Origin: Melioribacteraceae bacterium
GTDB taxonomy: Bacteria > Bacteroidota > Ignavibacteria > Ignavibacteriales > Melioribacteraceae
Reading direction: 5' to 3'
DNA length: 64,000 nucleotides
Assembly (NCBI GenBank): GCA_016342755.1
Contig: JAEINS010000001.1
Span: 248,001-312,000, forward strand
This document shows, piece by piece, positions 25,906-35,746 of the stretch. Position numbers and translations under genes: made by a program. The number at the start of each line of letters is the position of its first letter. Within the stretch, counting starts at the first letter, position 1. Below the pieces are notes generated by a model. It ran no database searches. It worked only from the letters and a program-made list of their open reading frames with translations, and was not told where the DNA came from.

Positions 25906-26793
25906 ATGTACAAGATAATTGTGATGGTTAAGCAGGTTCCGGATACTTCAAATATTTCCGGTAAGGTGATGAAAGAAGATGGAACTGTAAACCGTGCTAT
26001 GCTGCCTGCTGTTTTTAACCATGAGGACAAAGAAGCTTTAGAATTAGCCCTACAGGTTAAAGATAAATATGGAGCTGAAGTTAGTGTAATTACAATGGGT
26101 CCGCCAAGAGCGGTTGAAATGTTAAAAGAATGTCTGTATATGGGTGCGGATGATGCATATTTAGTTAGTGACAGGAAATTTGCCGGTTCGGATACACTGG
26201 CTACATCGTATGTAATAAGTGAAGCAATTAAACATATTGGTGAATTTGATTTTGTTTTTGCCGGAAGACAAGCTATAGATGGCGATACCGCACAGGTTGG
26301 TCCGCAAACAGCAGATAAGTTGAACCTTCCGCAAATAACTTATGCTGAAGATGTTTTAGATCTTAAGGAAAAAACTGCTACAATTAAGAGAAGAATTGAT
26401 GGCGGTTATGAGATTCTTGAAGCAAAACTACCTTTACTTATTACAGTTGTTAAAGGTGCTAAAGAGCCTCGTCCTTTTAGCGCAAAAAGAGTAATGGCAT
26501 TTAAAAATTCAAAATCGTTGCTCGATATCGAAAAAATGGGAAATGAAAATGCGCTTCTCCCATACACAAATCTATTAGAGGAATACAAATCACGCAATCT
26601 TTTTATTAATACTTTAACAATGGAAGACTTACAGCTCGATATATCGCGTCTTGGTATTAAAGGCTCGCCAACCAAAGTTCATAAAGTTGAATCAGTAGTT
26701 TTAGCCGGTGGACAAGCGAAACAGGTTGATGCGAACAGAGAAGGGTTAAGTACTTTAATTGATGAATTATTGCATGATCATATTTTAGGATAA
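25906..26793 (+). CDS. etfB: Electron transfer flavoprotein subunit beta
   Basis: 295 residues, longer than the ~250 of mitochondrial-type EtfB. IIVMVKQVPDTS opens the fold, and FVFAGRQAIDGDTAQVGPQTA (about residues 116-136) is the nucleotide-binding loop. DGDTAQVGP is the form seen in EtfB of bifurcating or anaerobic systems rather than the DDD-x-NQTGQ loop of classical ETF. It forms the ETF dimer with EtfA, taking electrons from the acyl-CoA dehydrogenase encoded next. A strong GAGGAGG lies before the ATG. Confidence 0.94.
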   Translation: MYKIIVMVKQVPDTSNISGKVMKEDGTVNRAMLPAVFNHEDKEALELALQVKDKYGAEVSVITMGPPRAVEMLKECLYMGADDAYLVSDRKFAGSDTLATSYVISEAIKHIGEFDFVFAGRQAIDGDTAQVGPQTADKLNLPQITYAEDVLDLKEKTATIKRRIDGGYEILEAKLPLLITVVKGAKEPRPFSAKRVMAFKNSKSLLDIEKMGNENALLPYTNLLEEYKSRNLFINTLTMEDLQLDISRLGIKGSPTKVHKVESVVLAGGQAKQVDANREGLSTLIDELLHDHILG

Positions 26794-26798
26794 CATTT

Positions 26799-27818
26799 AT
26801 GGAAAATATTACTAAAGAGGTATGGGTATTTGTTGAGCAGAGAGACGGTATTGCCGCTGATGTTAGCCTTGAGTTATTAAGTAAAGGGCGAAAGTTAGCG
26901 GATAGTTTAGGAGGTGTATTAAAAGCCGTTGTGATAGGCCATAATGTTAAAGGTATTGCTGAAAATACTTTTAAGTATGGAGTTGATGAAGCTTTATTAA
27001 TTGATCATCCTAAGTTAGAAAAATATCTTGCTCAGCCTTATAGCAGAATTTTAAATGATTTAATAAAAGAGAAGCGGCCGCGAATTGTATTGTTTGGAGC
27101 AACAATAATTGGCCGCGGATTAGCTCCCAGAGTTGCATCCAGTACTTTAAGCGGTTTAACTGCCGACTGTACAGAATTAGTTATTGAGGATGTAACTTAT
27201 TTAAAGAAAGATTATCCAAAATTATTACTTCAAATTCGCCCTGCGTTTGGCGGAAATATAATCGCGACAATCATTACCCCCGATAATCCGGTTCAGATGG
27301 CAACTGTACGTGAAGGTGTTATGGAAATGCACGAAGTTGAAACACCTAATACAGTTATTATTACTGAGATTAATTATGAACCTAATGAAACTGATGACGT
27401 AATTAAAATTATTAAGCAGTTTAGAGAAGAGAGTAAAGTTAATCTTAAAACTTCTCAGATAATTGTTGCTGGCGGATACGGACTTGGTACAAAAGACAAT
27501 TTTAAACTTATTCATGAATTAGCGGAATGTGTTGGCGGCGAGGTTGCAGGAAGCCGTGCGGCAGTTGATGCTGGTTTTTGTGAGTCTGAAAGACAAGTTG
27601 GTCAGACCGGTGTAACAGTCCGCCCAAAATTGATTTTCTCAGTTGGTATCTCAGGTGCTATTCAGCATCGTGCGGGAATGCAGGACGCAAATAAAATTAT
27701 TGCGATAAACAACGATCCGGAAGCTCCTATATTTGGTATTGCGCATTATAAAATAGTTGGTAATGCCGAGGATGTAATTCCAATGTTTATCGAAACATTT
27801 AAACAAAAATTGAAGTAG
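26799..27818 (+). CDS. etfA: Electron transfer flavoprotein subunit alpha
   Basis: 339 residues. The C-terminal FAD-binding domain is clear: IIVAGGYGLGTKDNF, VGGEVAGSRAAVDAGF, RQVGQTGVTVRPKLIFSVG and SGAIQHRAGM (about residues 285-294), which holds the flavin. It lies five bases after etfB with AGGA before the ATG. Together with EtfB it passes electrons from the dehydrogenase toward the quinone pool or a second acceptor; the second partner is not in this window. Confidence 0.95.
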   Translation: MENITKEVWVFVEQRDGIAADVSLELLSKGRKLADSLGGVLKAVVIGHNVKGIAENTFKYGVDEALLIDHPKLEKYLAQPYSRILNDLIKEKRPRIVLFGATIIGRGLAPRVASSTLSGLTADCTELVIEDVTYLKKDYPKLLLQIRPAFGGNIIATIITPDNPVQMATVREGVMEMHEVETPNTVIITEINYEPNETDDVIKIIKQFREESKVNLKTSQIIVAGGYGLGTKDNFKLIHELAECVGGEVAGSRAAVDAGFCESERQVGQTGVTVRPKLIFSVGISGAIQHRAGMQDANKIIAINNDPEAPIFGIAHYKIVGNAEDVIPMFIETFKQKLK

Positions 27819-27826
27819 GGGATAAG

Positions 27827-29545
27827 ATGCCAAATTTCTTCACAGAAAATAAGGATATACAATATCATTTTAATAAACTTGATTTAAAAGATATTCTTGA
27901 GGTTTCTGAAGATAATTATGAACAATCTAAAGAATATAATTATGCTCCTGAGGATTATGAAGACGCAATGGAAAACTTCAAAAAGGTACTTGAAGTAGTT
28001 GGTGATATTTCCGGTAACTTTATAAATGAACGTGCGGCCGGTGTTGATGAAGAAGGCGCGCATTTTGATAACGGAGTTGTTACTTATGCAAAAGGAACTC
28101 AGGAAAATTTAGACAGATTAGCAAAAGCAGATTTAATGGGAATGATTTTGCCAAGAAAATACGGCGGATTAAATTTCCCGTTTACTGTTTATATGATGGC
28201 GGTTGAAATTGTTTCAAGAGCTGATGCATCGCTAATGAATTTATTTGGACTTCAGGATATTGCCGATACAATTTATAAGTTTGGAACTGTGGAACAGCAT
28301 CAGGAATATCTGCCAAAGTTTGTAACAGGTGAATATAGCGGAGCAATGGTTTTAACTGAGCCAGATGCCGGTTCGGATCTGCAGGCATGTAAGTTAAGTG
28401 CTTATCAGGATAAAGATGGCCAATGGCGATTAAAAGGTGTTAAACGCTTTATAACAAACGGTAATGGCGATGTACTCTTGGTTTTAGCAAGATCGGAATC
28501 GGGTACAAAAGACGGACGTGGTTTAAGTATGTTTGTCTGTTATGGCGATGATACTGTTAAAATAAGACGTATAGAACACAAGCTTGGAATTCATGGCTCT
28601 CCAACGTGTGAAATGCAGTTTAATGATACTAAAGCTGAGCTGGTTGGTAAAAGACGTTTTGGACTAATTAAATATGTATTAGAATTAATGTTCCGTGCCC
28701 GAATGGGTGTATCGGCTCAGGCATTAGGAATTTGTCAGGCTGCTTATGAAGAAGCTTATAAATATGCTTCGGAAAGAGAACAGTTTGGAAAACCAATTCT
28801 TCAAATTCCGGCAGTTACAAATATGCTTTTAGATATGCGTGTACTTTTGGAAAGCAGCAGAACTTTATTCTATAGTACTTCCCGTTTAGTTGACTGGAAA
28901 GAACAGCTTGAAGAAAAAATTGATAGATTAAAAGAGAAAGGAGAACCATTCTCTAAAGAGGCTAACGAATTAAAGAGAGCTACAAGAGTTGCCAATCTAT
29001 TAACACCTATATCAAAATATATTTTAGCCGAAGCATCAAATAAAATAACTTATGACGCGCTTCAAATACATGGCGGTACCGGTTATATGCAGGAGTTTAA
29101 CATTGAGCGTTTAGCCAGAGACGCACGTATTACTAATATTTATGAAGGTACATCGCAGCTTCAAATAGTTGCGGCAACCGGCGGTATTATTAACGATATT
29201 CTTAAAGAATATTTTGCGGAAAAAGCACATAAAGAATACAAAGGTACACTTTCAAGATTAAATGAACTTCTTAAGGAAATAAGAGAAATTTATGAAGAAT
29301 GTTTAAAATATGTTCTTGATAAAAAGGATGTAAGCTTCCAGGAAGTTTCCGCAAAAGATTTAGTTGAAATGTATACATATCTGTATACGGGTTATTTATT
29401 ATTAGAAGAAGCAGAGTTAGAGCCTAGAAAAGTATTTATAGCTAATAGATATATTATTAATGCTATTTCTAATGCCAGAAAAAATGCGGCGTCAATTAAA
29501 AACGAGTTATTTAACGATCTTATGCACGTTGATGAAATTCTGTAA
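27827..29545 (+). CDS. Acyl-CoA dehydrogenase
   Basis: 572 residues, about 190 longer than a short-chain enzyme. An N-terminal helical extension and a C-terminal ~150-residue helical domain follow the core. Core motifs are MVLTEPDAGSDLQACKL (about residues 177-193), YASEREQFGKPI and RDARITNIYEGTSQLQ, where the Glu of YEGTS is the usual catalytic base. FAD-dependent oxidation of an acyl-CoA is expected, with electrons going to EtfAB. GGGG lies before the ATG. The chain specificity cannot be read; the carboxylase genes downstream hint at a short-chain or branched route. Confidence 0.93.
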   Translation: MPNFFTENKDIQYHFNKLDLKDILEVSEDNYEQSKEYNYAPEDYEDAMENFKKVLEVVGDISGNFINERAAGVDEEGAHFDNGVVTYAKGTQENLDRLAKADLMGMILPRKYGGLNFPFTVYMMAVEIVSRADASLMNLFGLQDIADTIYKFGTVEQHQEYLPKFVTGEYSGAMVLTEPDAGSDLQACKLSAYQDKDGQWRLKGVKRFITNGNGDVLLVLARSESGTKDGRGLSMFVCYGDDTVKIRRIEHKLGIHGSPTCEMQFNDTKAELVGKRRFGLIKYVLELMFRARMGVSAQALGICQAAYEEAYKYASEREQFGKPILQIPAVTNMLLDMRVLLESSRTLFYSTSRLVDWKEQLEEKIDRLKEKGEPFSKEANELKRATRVANLLTPISKYILAEASNKITYDALQIHGGTGYMQEFNIERLARDARITNIYEGTSQLQIVAATGGIINDILKEYFAEKAHKEYKGTLSRLNELLKEIREIYEECLKYVLDKKDVSFQEVSAKDLVEMYTYLYTGYLLLEEAELEPRKVFIANRYIINAISNARKNAASIKNELFNDLMHVDEIL

Positions 29546-29605
29546 TAAATAAAATCTTTTGTTATATTAAAAAATGTTTCAAAAAAACTATTAGAGAAGA
29601 GGAAA

Positions 29606-31153
29606 ATGTCTATAGCAAGTAAGATATTAGATTTTTTCACACGTAAGTCTAAAGTTGTAGAAGGCGGCGGTGAAAAGGCGATACAAAAACAGCAAGCGAT
29701 GGGTAAGATGACTGCTCGTGAACGAATAGAGTCTTTATTAGATCCTGATTCATTTCAGGAAATGGATTTATTTGTTGAGCATAACTGTACTGATTTCAAC
29801 ATGGATAAAAAACAGCTTAATGCTGATGGCGTTGTAACTGGTACCGGCACAATTTACGGCGGATTTCCTGTCGCAATTTATGCTCAGGATTTTACAGTTG
29901 CAGGTGGCTCGTTAGGGTTAGCGCATGCGCGCAAAATTACAAAACTAATGGATCATGCAGTTAAATTTGGTATGCCGATAATTGGTATTAATGATTCCGG
30001 CGGTGCCCGTATACAAGAAGGTGTTAACTCACTTGCCGGTTATGGTGAAATATTTTACCGTAATACAAGAGCATCAGGGGTTGTACCGCAAATCTCAGTT
30101 ATATTAGGTCCTTGTGCAGGGGGTGCTGTTTATTCTCCGGCATTAACTGACTTTACGTTTGTGGTCGATAAAATTTCAAAAATGTTTATCACGGGTCCTG
30201 AAGTAATAAAATCGGTACTTGGTGAAGAAATATCGATGGAAGATCTTGGTGGTGCCCGTGTTCATACTGAAGTTACCGGTAATGCCCATTTCTTTGCTGA
30301 AAGTGAAATAGAATGTTTTGAACAGATAAAAAAACTTCTTTCATACATTCCATGGAACAATAGAAAAACGGCGGATGCTATTAAACCGAGAGAACCAAAG
30401 ATTACCTATGATATAACAAAGGTAATTCCTTCAGATCCTCGTAAACCTTATGATGTTAGAAATGTTATAAAAAGTATTAGTGATGATTCTGACTTTTTCG
30501 AAATTCAGGATGGGTGGGCAAAAAATGTTGTAATAGGTTTTGCCAGATTTGATGGTGCTACAGTTGGTATTGTTGCTAATCAGCCAATGCATTTGGCCGG
30601 TGTACTAGATGTTGATTCATCCGATAAAGCGGCAAGATTTATCCGTTACTGTAATGCATTTAATATTCCGCTATTAACTTTGGTCGATCTTCCGGGATAC
30701 CTTCCGGGTGCTGATCAGGAACATGCCGGTGTAATTAGACATGGTGCAAAAATACTTTATGCATATAGCGAGGCTACTGTTCCAAAGGTTACTCTTATTC
30801 TAAGAAAAGCTTATGGCGGCGGTTATATTGCTATGTGTTCCAGACATTTAGGTGCTGACTTTGTTTATGCATGGCCTACGGCTGAGATTGCAGTAATGGG
30901 TTCAGAAGGTGCGGCAAATATTATTTTCAGAAGAGAGATTATGGCTTCTTCGGATCCAGAAAAAACTCGTCAGGAAAAAATTAAAGAGTATACAGATAAA
31001 TTTTCAAATCCGTATGTTGCCGCAAGTGCCGGTCACGTAGATGCGGTTATCAATCCTGAAGATACAAGAAAAAGTATTATTCATGCTTTAATGGTTTCTA
31101 AAAACAAAGAAGAAGTTACTGTTAAAAGAAAACATGGTATTGCACCATTCTAA
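29606..31153 (+). CDS. Acyl-CoA carboxylase carboxyltransferase (PccB/MmdA type)
   Basis: 515 residues. KMTARERIESLLDPDSFQE (about residues 34-52), GGARIQEGVNSLAGYG and GPCAGGAVYSPALTDF form the acyl-CoA site. GYLPGADQEHAGVIRHGAKIL and RKAYGGGYIAMCS form the carboxybiotin site. It closely resembles propionyl-CoA carboxylase beta and methylmalonyl-CoA decarboxylase alpha. The biotin carrier follows. No biotin carboxylase and no membrane decarboxylase subunit are in the operon; a carboxylase encoded elsewhere is the simpler reading. Confidence 0.92.
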   Translation: MSIASKILDFFTRKSKVVEGGGEKAIQKQQAMGKMTARERIESLLDPDSFQEMDLFVEHNCTDFNMDKKQLNADGVVTGTGTIYGGFPVAIYAQDFTVAGGSLGLAHARKITKLMDHAVKFGMPIIGINDSGGARIQEGVNSLAGYGEIFYRNTRASGVVPQISVILGPCAGGAVYSPALTDFTFVVDKISKMFITGPEVIKSVLGEEISMEDLGGARVHTEVTGNAHFFAESEIECFEQIKKLLSYIPWNNRKTADAIKPREPKITYDITKVIPSDPRKPYDVRNVIKSISDDSDFFEIQDGWAKNVVIGFARFDGATVGIVANQPMHLAGVLDVDSSDKAARFIRYCNAFNIPLLTLVDLPGYLPGADQEHAGVIRHGAKILYAYSEATVPKVTLILRKAYGGGYIAMCSRHLGADFVYAWPTAEIAVMGSEGAANIIFRREIMASSDPEKTRQEKIKEYTDKFSNPYVAASAGHVDAVINPEDTRKSIIHALMVSKNKEEVTVKRKHGIAPF

Positions 31154-31171
31154 ATAACAGGAGAACTGAGC

Positions 31172-31471
31172 ATGGAAAAAATAAATATTGATTTTACGAA
31201 CTATGAAACTGAATTATCTGAGAAATTCAAAAATAGGAAAAATTTTGAACCTCATAATCCTAAAATGATATCTTCAATAATACCGGGAACTATAATTGAT
31301 GTATTTGTAAAACCTGGTGTTAATGTTAGGGAAGGTGATAAACTGCTTATTCTTGAAGCTATGAAAATGCAGAATTTAGTTGTCTCACCTGTTCGCGGCA
31401 AGGTTAAAGATGTCAGAATTAAACAGGGTCAGATGGTTCCCAAAAATCATTTGCTTATTGAAATAGAATAA
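31172..31471 (+). CDS. Biotin carboxyl carrier protein
   Basis: 99 residues. A biotinyl domain spans about residues 33-99, with LILEAMKMQNLV placing the biotinylated lysine at residue 65 and the usual IPGTIIDVFVKPG first strand. The N-terminal 30 residues are a charged linker. AGGAG lies before the ATG, and it is 18 bp after the carboxyltransferase, so it carries the carboxyl group for that enzyme. Last gene of the etfBA operon. Confidence 0.93.
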   Translation: MEKINIDFTNYETELSEKFKNRKNFEPHNPKMISSIIPGTIIDVFVKPGVNVREGDKLLILEAMKMQNLVVSPVRGKVKDVRIKQGQMVPKNHLLIEIE

Positions 31472-31475
31472 AATT

Positions 31476-31498
31476 AAGCCCCGGTTTTATCGGGGCTT
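31476..31498 (+). terminator. Hairpin after the biotin carrier gene, copy 1
   Basis: An eight-base stem AAGCCCCG/CGGGGCTT with a GTTTTAT loop begins five bases after the stop. It lacks a T-run (followed by GAATC), unlike the identical copy at 31637. Confidence 0.7.
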
Positions 31499-31636
31499 GA
31501 ATCTCTTGATAAACTTATTACCAGAGAAAATTAATAATAATGTCAGTTCGAGCGAAGTCGAGAACTAGCTGTTGTAGGGTGTTTTCACTCTTCGACCAGG
31601 CTCAGAGTGACATAATAAAATTTTGTCAACAGTCTT

Positions 31637-31663
31637 AAGCCCCGGTTTTATCGGGGCTTTTTT
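31637..31663 (+). terminator. Rho-independent terminator, copy 2
   Basis: Same stem and loop as the hairpin at 31476, here running into a TTTTTT tract. This is probably the working terminator of the etfBA-carboxylase operon. Confidence 0.8.
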
Positions 31664-31840
31664 GTTTCAGCATATCACTTCCCCAATTTTTATAGCTAAA
31701 ATAAAATCTGTAATTATTTTATACTACAAAAGATCAAAAAAAATTGAACGGAGAGATAATTATTTTTAAATTTACGTTTAATTAAAATTAATATTGTACT
31801 CACTAAAATTTCAGGTCTTATTATTTTGAAGTCACTTACC

Positions 31841-32803
31841 ATGGTATTAAAACAATTATTTTCTTATAAACTCTTTTTTCTGTTATTAATAAACTGGAGT
31901 TTAATTAATGCGCAGGATCAGGTTTATGAAATTGAGGGGAATAAATATCTGTATAGTAAACCTAATGCTTTTGATTTTATATTAAATATGCCAACTACAT
32001 TTGCATCAGTTGGTTCAAGCATGTTCAATAAAGAGTATACCGTTCCAAACATTATAATAGGAACTAGTACCGCGGCTTTCATTCTAGTTGATCAGCCAGT
32101 ATATGATCAAGTTTCTGAATGGGGCAGACAATGGGGTCTTGGTAATGGTGATAATACCAAAACAGTTTTAACCGTCGGCGGTTATCCTTTATTTAGGGGT
32201 CCAACTGATTGGGGTTCAGCAATGTATTTTTTAGGCGACGGCTGGACTCATCTTGGTTTAGGATTATCTTTTTTAACAGCAGGTTTAATTAATGATGATA
32301 ATCGTGCTTTACAAACGGCTTCCCAAATTGCGCAGGGAATGTTAACTGTTGGTTTTACAACTCAATTTATGAAACATATTTTTGGAAGGGAGACACCGGG
32401 CAAGGCAACTAGTACCGCCGGGAAATGGAGGTTCTTTCCAAATCAAATTGATTATCATAAACATGTTCCTAAATATGACGCGTTTCCATCCGGGCATGTT
32501 GCTACTGCAATGATGACTTTGACTGTTATTGCTAATAACTATGAGGAATATAAATGGATTAATCCTGTGGGATATGGTTTAATTACGGTATTAAGTTTTC
32601 AAATGATTAATAATGGTGTTCATTGGATTAGTGATTATCCTTTAGCCTTAGGGATTGGATATTTATTTGGAAAGATAATTGTTGACAGCGGCAGAAAAAA
32701 ATTAAATGATAATGTACTAACTAAAGAAAAAGTAAGTTATAGTATATTTCCGCAAATTGGTTTAGATAATTCATATCGATTATCATTTCATTTAACATTT
32801 TAA
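31841..32803 (+). CDS. PAP2-family phosphatase
   Basis: 320 residues from the ATG at 31841; a TTG at 31826 in frame would add five residues, and neither has a strong SD. The N-terminus is a signal peptide ending LINAQ. The acid-phosphatase motifs are partly visible: MKHIFGRETP (weak first motif), AFPSGHVATAMM (PSGH, about residues 218-221) and NNGVHWISDYPLALG with the catalytic His and Asp. Probably a periplasmic or membrane-linked lipid/undecaprenyl-phosphate phosphatase. The end (IGLDNSYRLSFHLTF) ends in aromatic Phe, recalling an outer-membrane strand. A single-gene unit. Confidence 0.85.
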   Translation: MVLKQLFSYKLFFLLLINWSLINAQDQVYEIEGNKYLYSKPNAFDFILNMPTTFASVGSSMFNKEYTVPNIIIGTSTAAFILVDQPVYDQVSEWGRQWGLGNGDNTKTVLTVGGYPLFRGPTDWGSAMYFLGDGWTHLGLGLSFLTAGLINDDNRALQTASQIAQGMLTVGFTTQFMKHIFGRETPGKATSTAGKWRFFPNQIDYHKHVPKYDAFPSGHVATAMMTLTVIANNYEEYKWINPVGYGLITVLSFQMINNGVHWISDYPLALGIGYLFGKIIVDSGRKKLNDNVLTKEKVSYSIFPQIGLDNSYRLSFHLTF

Positions 32804-33191
32804 TAGTTAGTAATAGTTAATATCAATTGGATTAAGTATAAAACTAATTGACAAAATTACCATTACAAAAGCCTCAGTGCGTTTTTTCCCTTTACAAATT
32901 TATTTTTAATAAGTTCAAACCCATCGGCTTGAATTGGATCTTAATAATTCTAAAAAAAATGCGATAATCACAATTGGTTATTTAAAGAATAAAAAATATT
33001 AAATTGGAGCTTATATCCAGTTTACAAATGTAAATTGAAAAAATTGTGTTTCGTTTTAGTATGGATTAAATTTGCTTTTTGTAATAAAATCTAAGGTTTG
33101 GCTATCTTATTGATTTGAAAAGGTTTATATTAGTCACCTAAATTTTAAAAAGTTTTTTAATCAAAATAAACAATATAAATAAAAGGAAGAC
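32804..33191. promoter_or_regulatory. Upstream region of the nqr operon
   Basis: 388 bp, gene-free, AT-rich. A palindrome TTTACA/TGTAAA with a two-base spacer lies at 33021-33034, about 160 bp before nqrA. AAAAGGAAG forms the nqrA SD. No RNA gene is recognised. Confidence 0.4.
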
Positions 33192-34544
33192 ATGGGATTA
33201 ACTAAGATCAAAAAAGGATTGAATCTTCCTATAACAGGTGAACCGGAACAGAAAATATCTGCTGCAAAAGCCGTTAAAAATGTTGCTATTCTTGGTGATG
33301 ATTTTGTAGGAATGAAACCTACAATGATTGTTAAAGAGGGTGATATTGTTAAACTTGGCGAAGCAGTGTTTACTGACAAAAAAATACCGGCAATTAAATT
33401 TACATCACCTGGTAGTGGAAAGGTTACCTCGATTAATCGTGGTGAAAAAAGAGTATTTTTATCCCTTGTAGTTGAGCTTGACGGTGCAGACGATCAAGTT
33501 ACTTTTTCTTCATATTCTGAAAGTGAATTATCTTCTCTTGACAAAGAAAAAGTTAAAGAACAGCTACTTGAATCTGGTCATTGGACTTCAATCAGAGTCC
33601 GTCCGTTTAGTAAGATTGCAAATCCGGAAACAGTTCCGCATTCAATTTTTGTAAACGCAATGGATACTAATCCGTTAGCACCATCAATTTCAGTAATTAT
33701 GAAAGGCTCTGAAAGAGATTTTGAAAACGGCTTAAAAGTTATTTCAAAATTAACTGATGGCAAAGTTTTTATTTGTAGAGAAGCAGGATCTTCAATTCCT
33801 GGTTCGGAAGTTAAAAACGTTTCAGTAGAAGAATTTTCTGGCCCTCATCCGGCTGGATTATCTGGTACACACATCCATTTTATCGATTCGGTAAGTCAGC
33901 ACAAATTTGTCTGGTATATTAATGCCGAAGATGTAATTGCAATTGGAAGTCTGTTTACCACTGGTAAAATTAAAACTGAAAAAGTAATTTCGTTAGCTGG
34001 CCCTCAGGTAAATTCTCCAAGATTATTAAAAACAAGAGTTGGTGCTTCTATAACTGAACTTGTTACGGGTGAATTAAAAGAAGGTGAAAACAGAGTGATT
34101 TCTGGTTCAGTATTATCTGGAAGAATAGCTGAAGGAACAACCGCGTTTATCGGCAAGTTTCATCGTACAATTTCAGTTTTGCAAGAATCTTACGAAAGGA
34201 AATTCTTAGGCTGGGCAAATCCGTTTGCTAATTTCTTTTCACTTAAAAGAGTGGTGCTTTCAAGTTTTATAAGAAGCAGGAAATTTGATTTTACTACAGA
34301 TAATCATGGTGGCGAAAGAGCAATAGTTCCTTGTGGAAGTTATGAATCTGTTATGCCTTTAGATATTCTTCCAACATTTTTATTACGCTCAATAGCTGTT
34401 GATGATGTTGAAGAAGCAGAAAAATTAGGTGTTTTAGAACTTGATGAAGAAGATTTAGCACTTTGTACGTTTGTTGATCCATCGAAAATAGATCATGGTC
34501 CAATTTTAAGAAGAAATTTAACCTTAATAGAAAAGGAAGGATAG
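33192..34544 (+). CDS. nqrA: Na+-translocating NADH:quinone reductase subunit A
   Basis: 450 residues, the normal NqrA length. It opens [20 protein letters not shown], the family start, and contains [15 protein letters not shown] and [18 protein letters not shown] of the barrel-like N-terminal domain. A peripheral, cofactor-poor subunit facing the cytoplasm and thought to contact quinone. AAGGAAG lies before the ATG. First of six nqr genes in the standard order. Its stop overlaps the nqrB start. Confidence 0.96.
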   Translation: MGLTKIKKGLNLPITGEPEQKISAAKAVKNVAILGDDFVGMKPTMIVKEGDIVKLGEAVFTDKKIPAIKFTSPGSGKVTSINRGEKRVFLSLVVELDGADDQVTFSSYSESELSSLDKEKVKEQLLESGHWTSIRVRPFSKIANPETVPHSIFVNAMDTNPLAPSISVIMKGSERDFENGLKVISKLTDGKVFICREAGSSIPGSEVKNVSVEEFSGPHPAGLSGTHIHFIDSVSQHKFVWYINAEDVIAIGSLFTTGKIKTEKVISLAGPQVNSPRLLKTRVGASITELVTGELKEGENRVISGSVLSGRIAEGTTAFIGKFHRTISVLQESYERKFLGWANPFANFFSLKRVVLSSFIRSRKFDFTTDNHGGERAIVPCGSYESVMPLDILPTFLLRSIAVDDVEEAEKLGVLELDEEDLALCTFVDPSKIDHGPILRRNLTLIEKEG

Positions 34545-35746
34545 TGAAGTTTTTAAGAAATATTTTAGACAAACAGGAAAAGCACTTTGAAAAGGGCGGA
34601 AAGTTAGAAAAACTTTTTCCTCTCTTTGAAGCAACTGACACATTGCTTTTTACAACAGGGTCTAGAACCAAAACTGCTTCACATGTTCGTGATGCAATTG
34701 ACCTTAAAAGAATGATGATGACGGTTGTTATTGCTTTAGTTCCTGCGGTATTAATGGCGTTATATAATACCGGATTTCAGGCAAATACTGGCTTGGAACA
34801 AATAGGACTTTCAGCAGCCGAAGGATGGCGCGGAAGTTTAATAGAAGCAATGGGCATTGGTTTTGATCCCAAAAATCTATTAGCAAATGTTATCCACGGA
34901 GCACTCTATTTCTTACCATTATATATGATCACTTTAGCAGTTGGTGGTTTTTGGGAAGTTGTATTTGCATCTGTTAGAAAACATGAAATTAATGAAGGCT
35001 TTTTAGTTACAAGTCTTTTATTTCCATTAATCTTACCACCTGATTTACCTTTCTGGCAGGCGGCAATTGGTATATCTTTTGGTGTTGTTATAGGTAAAGA
35101 AGTTTTTGGCGGTGTAGGAATGAACATTTTAAATCCTGCATTAGTATCAAGAGCGTTTTTATTCTTTGCTTATCCTGCGCAAATTTCTGGTGATAAAGTC
35201 TGGGTTGCAGTTGATGGAATGAGTAAAGCTACTCCGTTAGCACAGTTTTCGGATGCAAGTATTCAATTAACAACTACATGGTGGGATGCTTTTATTGGTT
35301 TAGTTCCTGGTTCAATGGGCGAAACATCGGCCTTAGCATGTTTAATTGGAGCGGCTGTTCTAATTATTTCAGGTGTAGGTTCATGGCGAATTATGCTTAA
35401 CATTCTGATTGGTATGGTTGTTATGACATCCATTTTTAACCTTATTGGAAGCGATACAAATGCAATGTTCCAGGTTACACCGGCGTGGCATTTAGTAATA
35501 GGCGGATTTGCGTTTGGTGCTGTATTTATGGCAACTGATCCGGTTTCTGCATCAATGGTTCCTAAAGGACAAATTTATTATGGTTTATTAATTGGTATTC
35601 TGGTTGTATTAATCAGAGTTGTTAACCCTGCCTTCCCTGAAGGTATGATGCTGGCAATTCTATTTGGAAATGTGTTTGCACCAATTATTGATAAAGTTTT
35701 TATAAATAAAAATATTAAGAGGAGGCTAGCGAGAAATGCAGGCTGA
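34544..35746 (+). CDS. nqrB: Na+-NQR subunit B
   Basis: 400 residues, GTG start overlapping the nqrA stop (TAGTG) with AGGAAGG just before. About ten membrane helices. FMN is attached covalently in this family to a Thr in an S-x-A-T motif: [12 protein letters not shown] (about residues 224-235) fits. [18 protein letters not shown] and [11 protein letters not shown] are further family segments. It holds the ion-pumping channel and binds riboflavin in characterised complexes. Confidence 0.96.
   Translation: MKFLRNILDKQEKHFEKGGKLEKLFPLFEATDTLLFTTGSRTKTASHVRDAIDLKRMMMTVVIALVPAVLMALYNTGFQANTGLEQIGLSAAEGWRGSLIEAMGIGFDPKNLLANVIHGALYFLPLYMITLAVGGFWEVVFASVRKHEINEGFLVTSLLFPLILPPDLPFWQAAIGISFGVVIGKEVFGGVGMNILNPALVSRAFLFFAYPAQISGDKVWVAVDGMSKATPLAQFSDASIQLTTTWWDAFIGLVPGSMGETSALACLIGAAVLIISGVGSWRIMLNILIGMVVMTSIFNLIGSDTNAMFQVTPAWHLVIGGFAFGAVFMATDPVSASMVPKGQIYYGLLIGILVVLIRVVNPAFPEGMMLAILFGNVFAPIIDKVFINKNIKRRLARNAG

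Larger units (their letters stand above)
31472..31840. other. Gene-free region with duplicated terminator and REP-like hairpins
   Basis: Two identical 23-base hairpins (31476-31498 and 31637-31659) bracket two REP-like stems: AGTTC/GAACT at 31545-31566 and CACTCT/AGAGTG at 31586-31609. The last ~180 bp are AT-rich and presumably hold the PAP2 gene promoter. Confidence 0.6.

Noticed and set aside
29606-31471. Sodium-pumping methylmalonyl-CoA or glutaconyl-CoA decarboxylase
   Set aside because: The carboxyltransferase and biotin carrier fit, but no membrane beta subunit or small anchoring subunit is encoded nearby.
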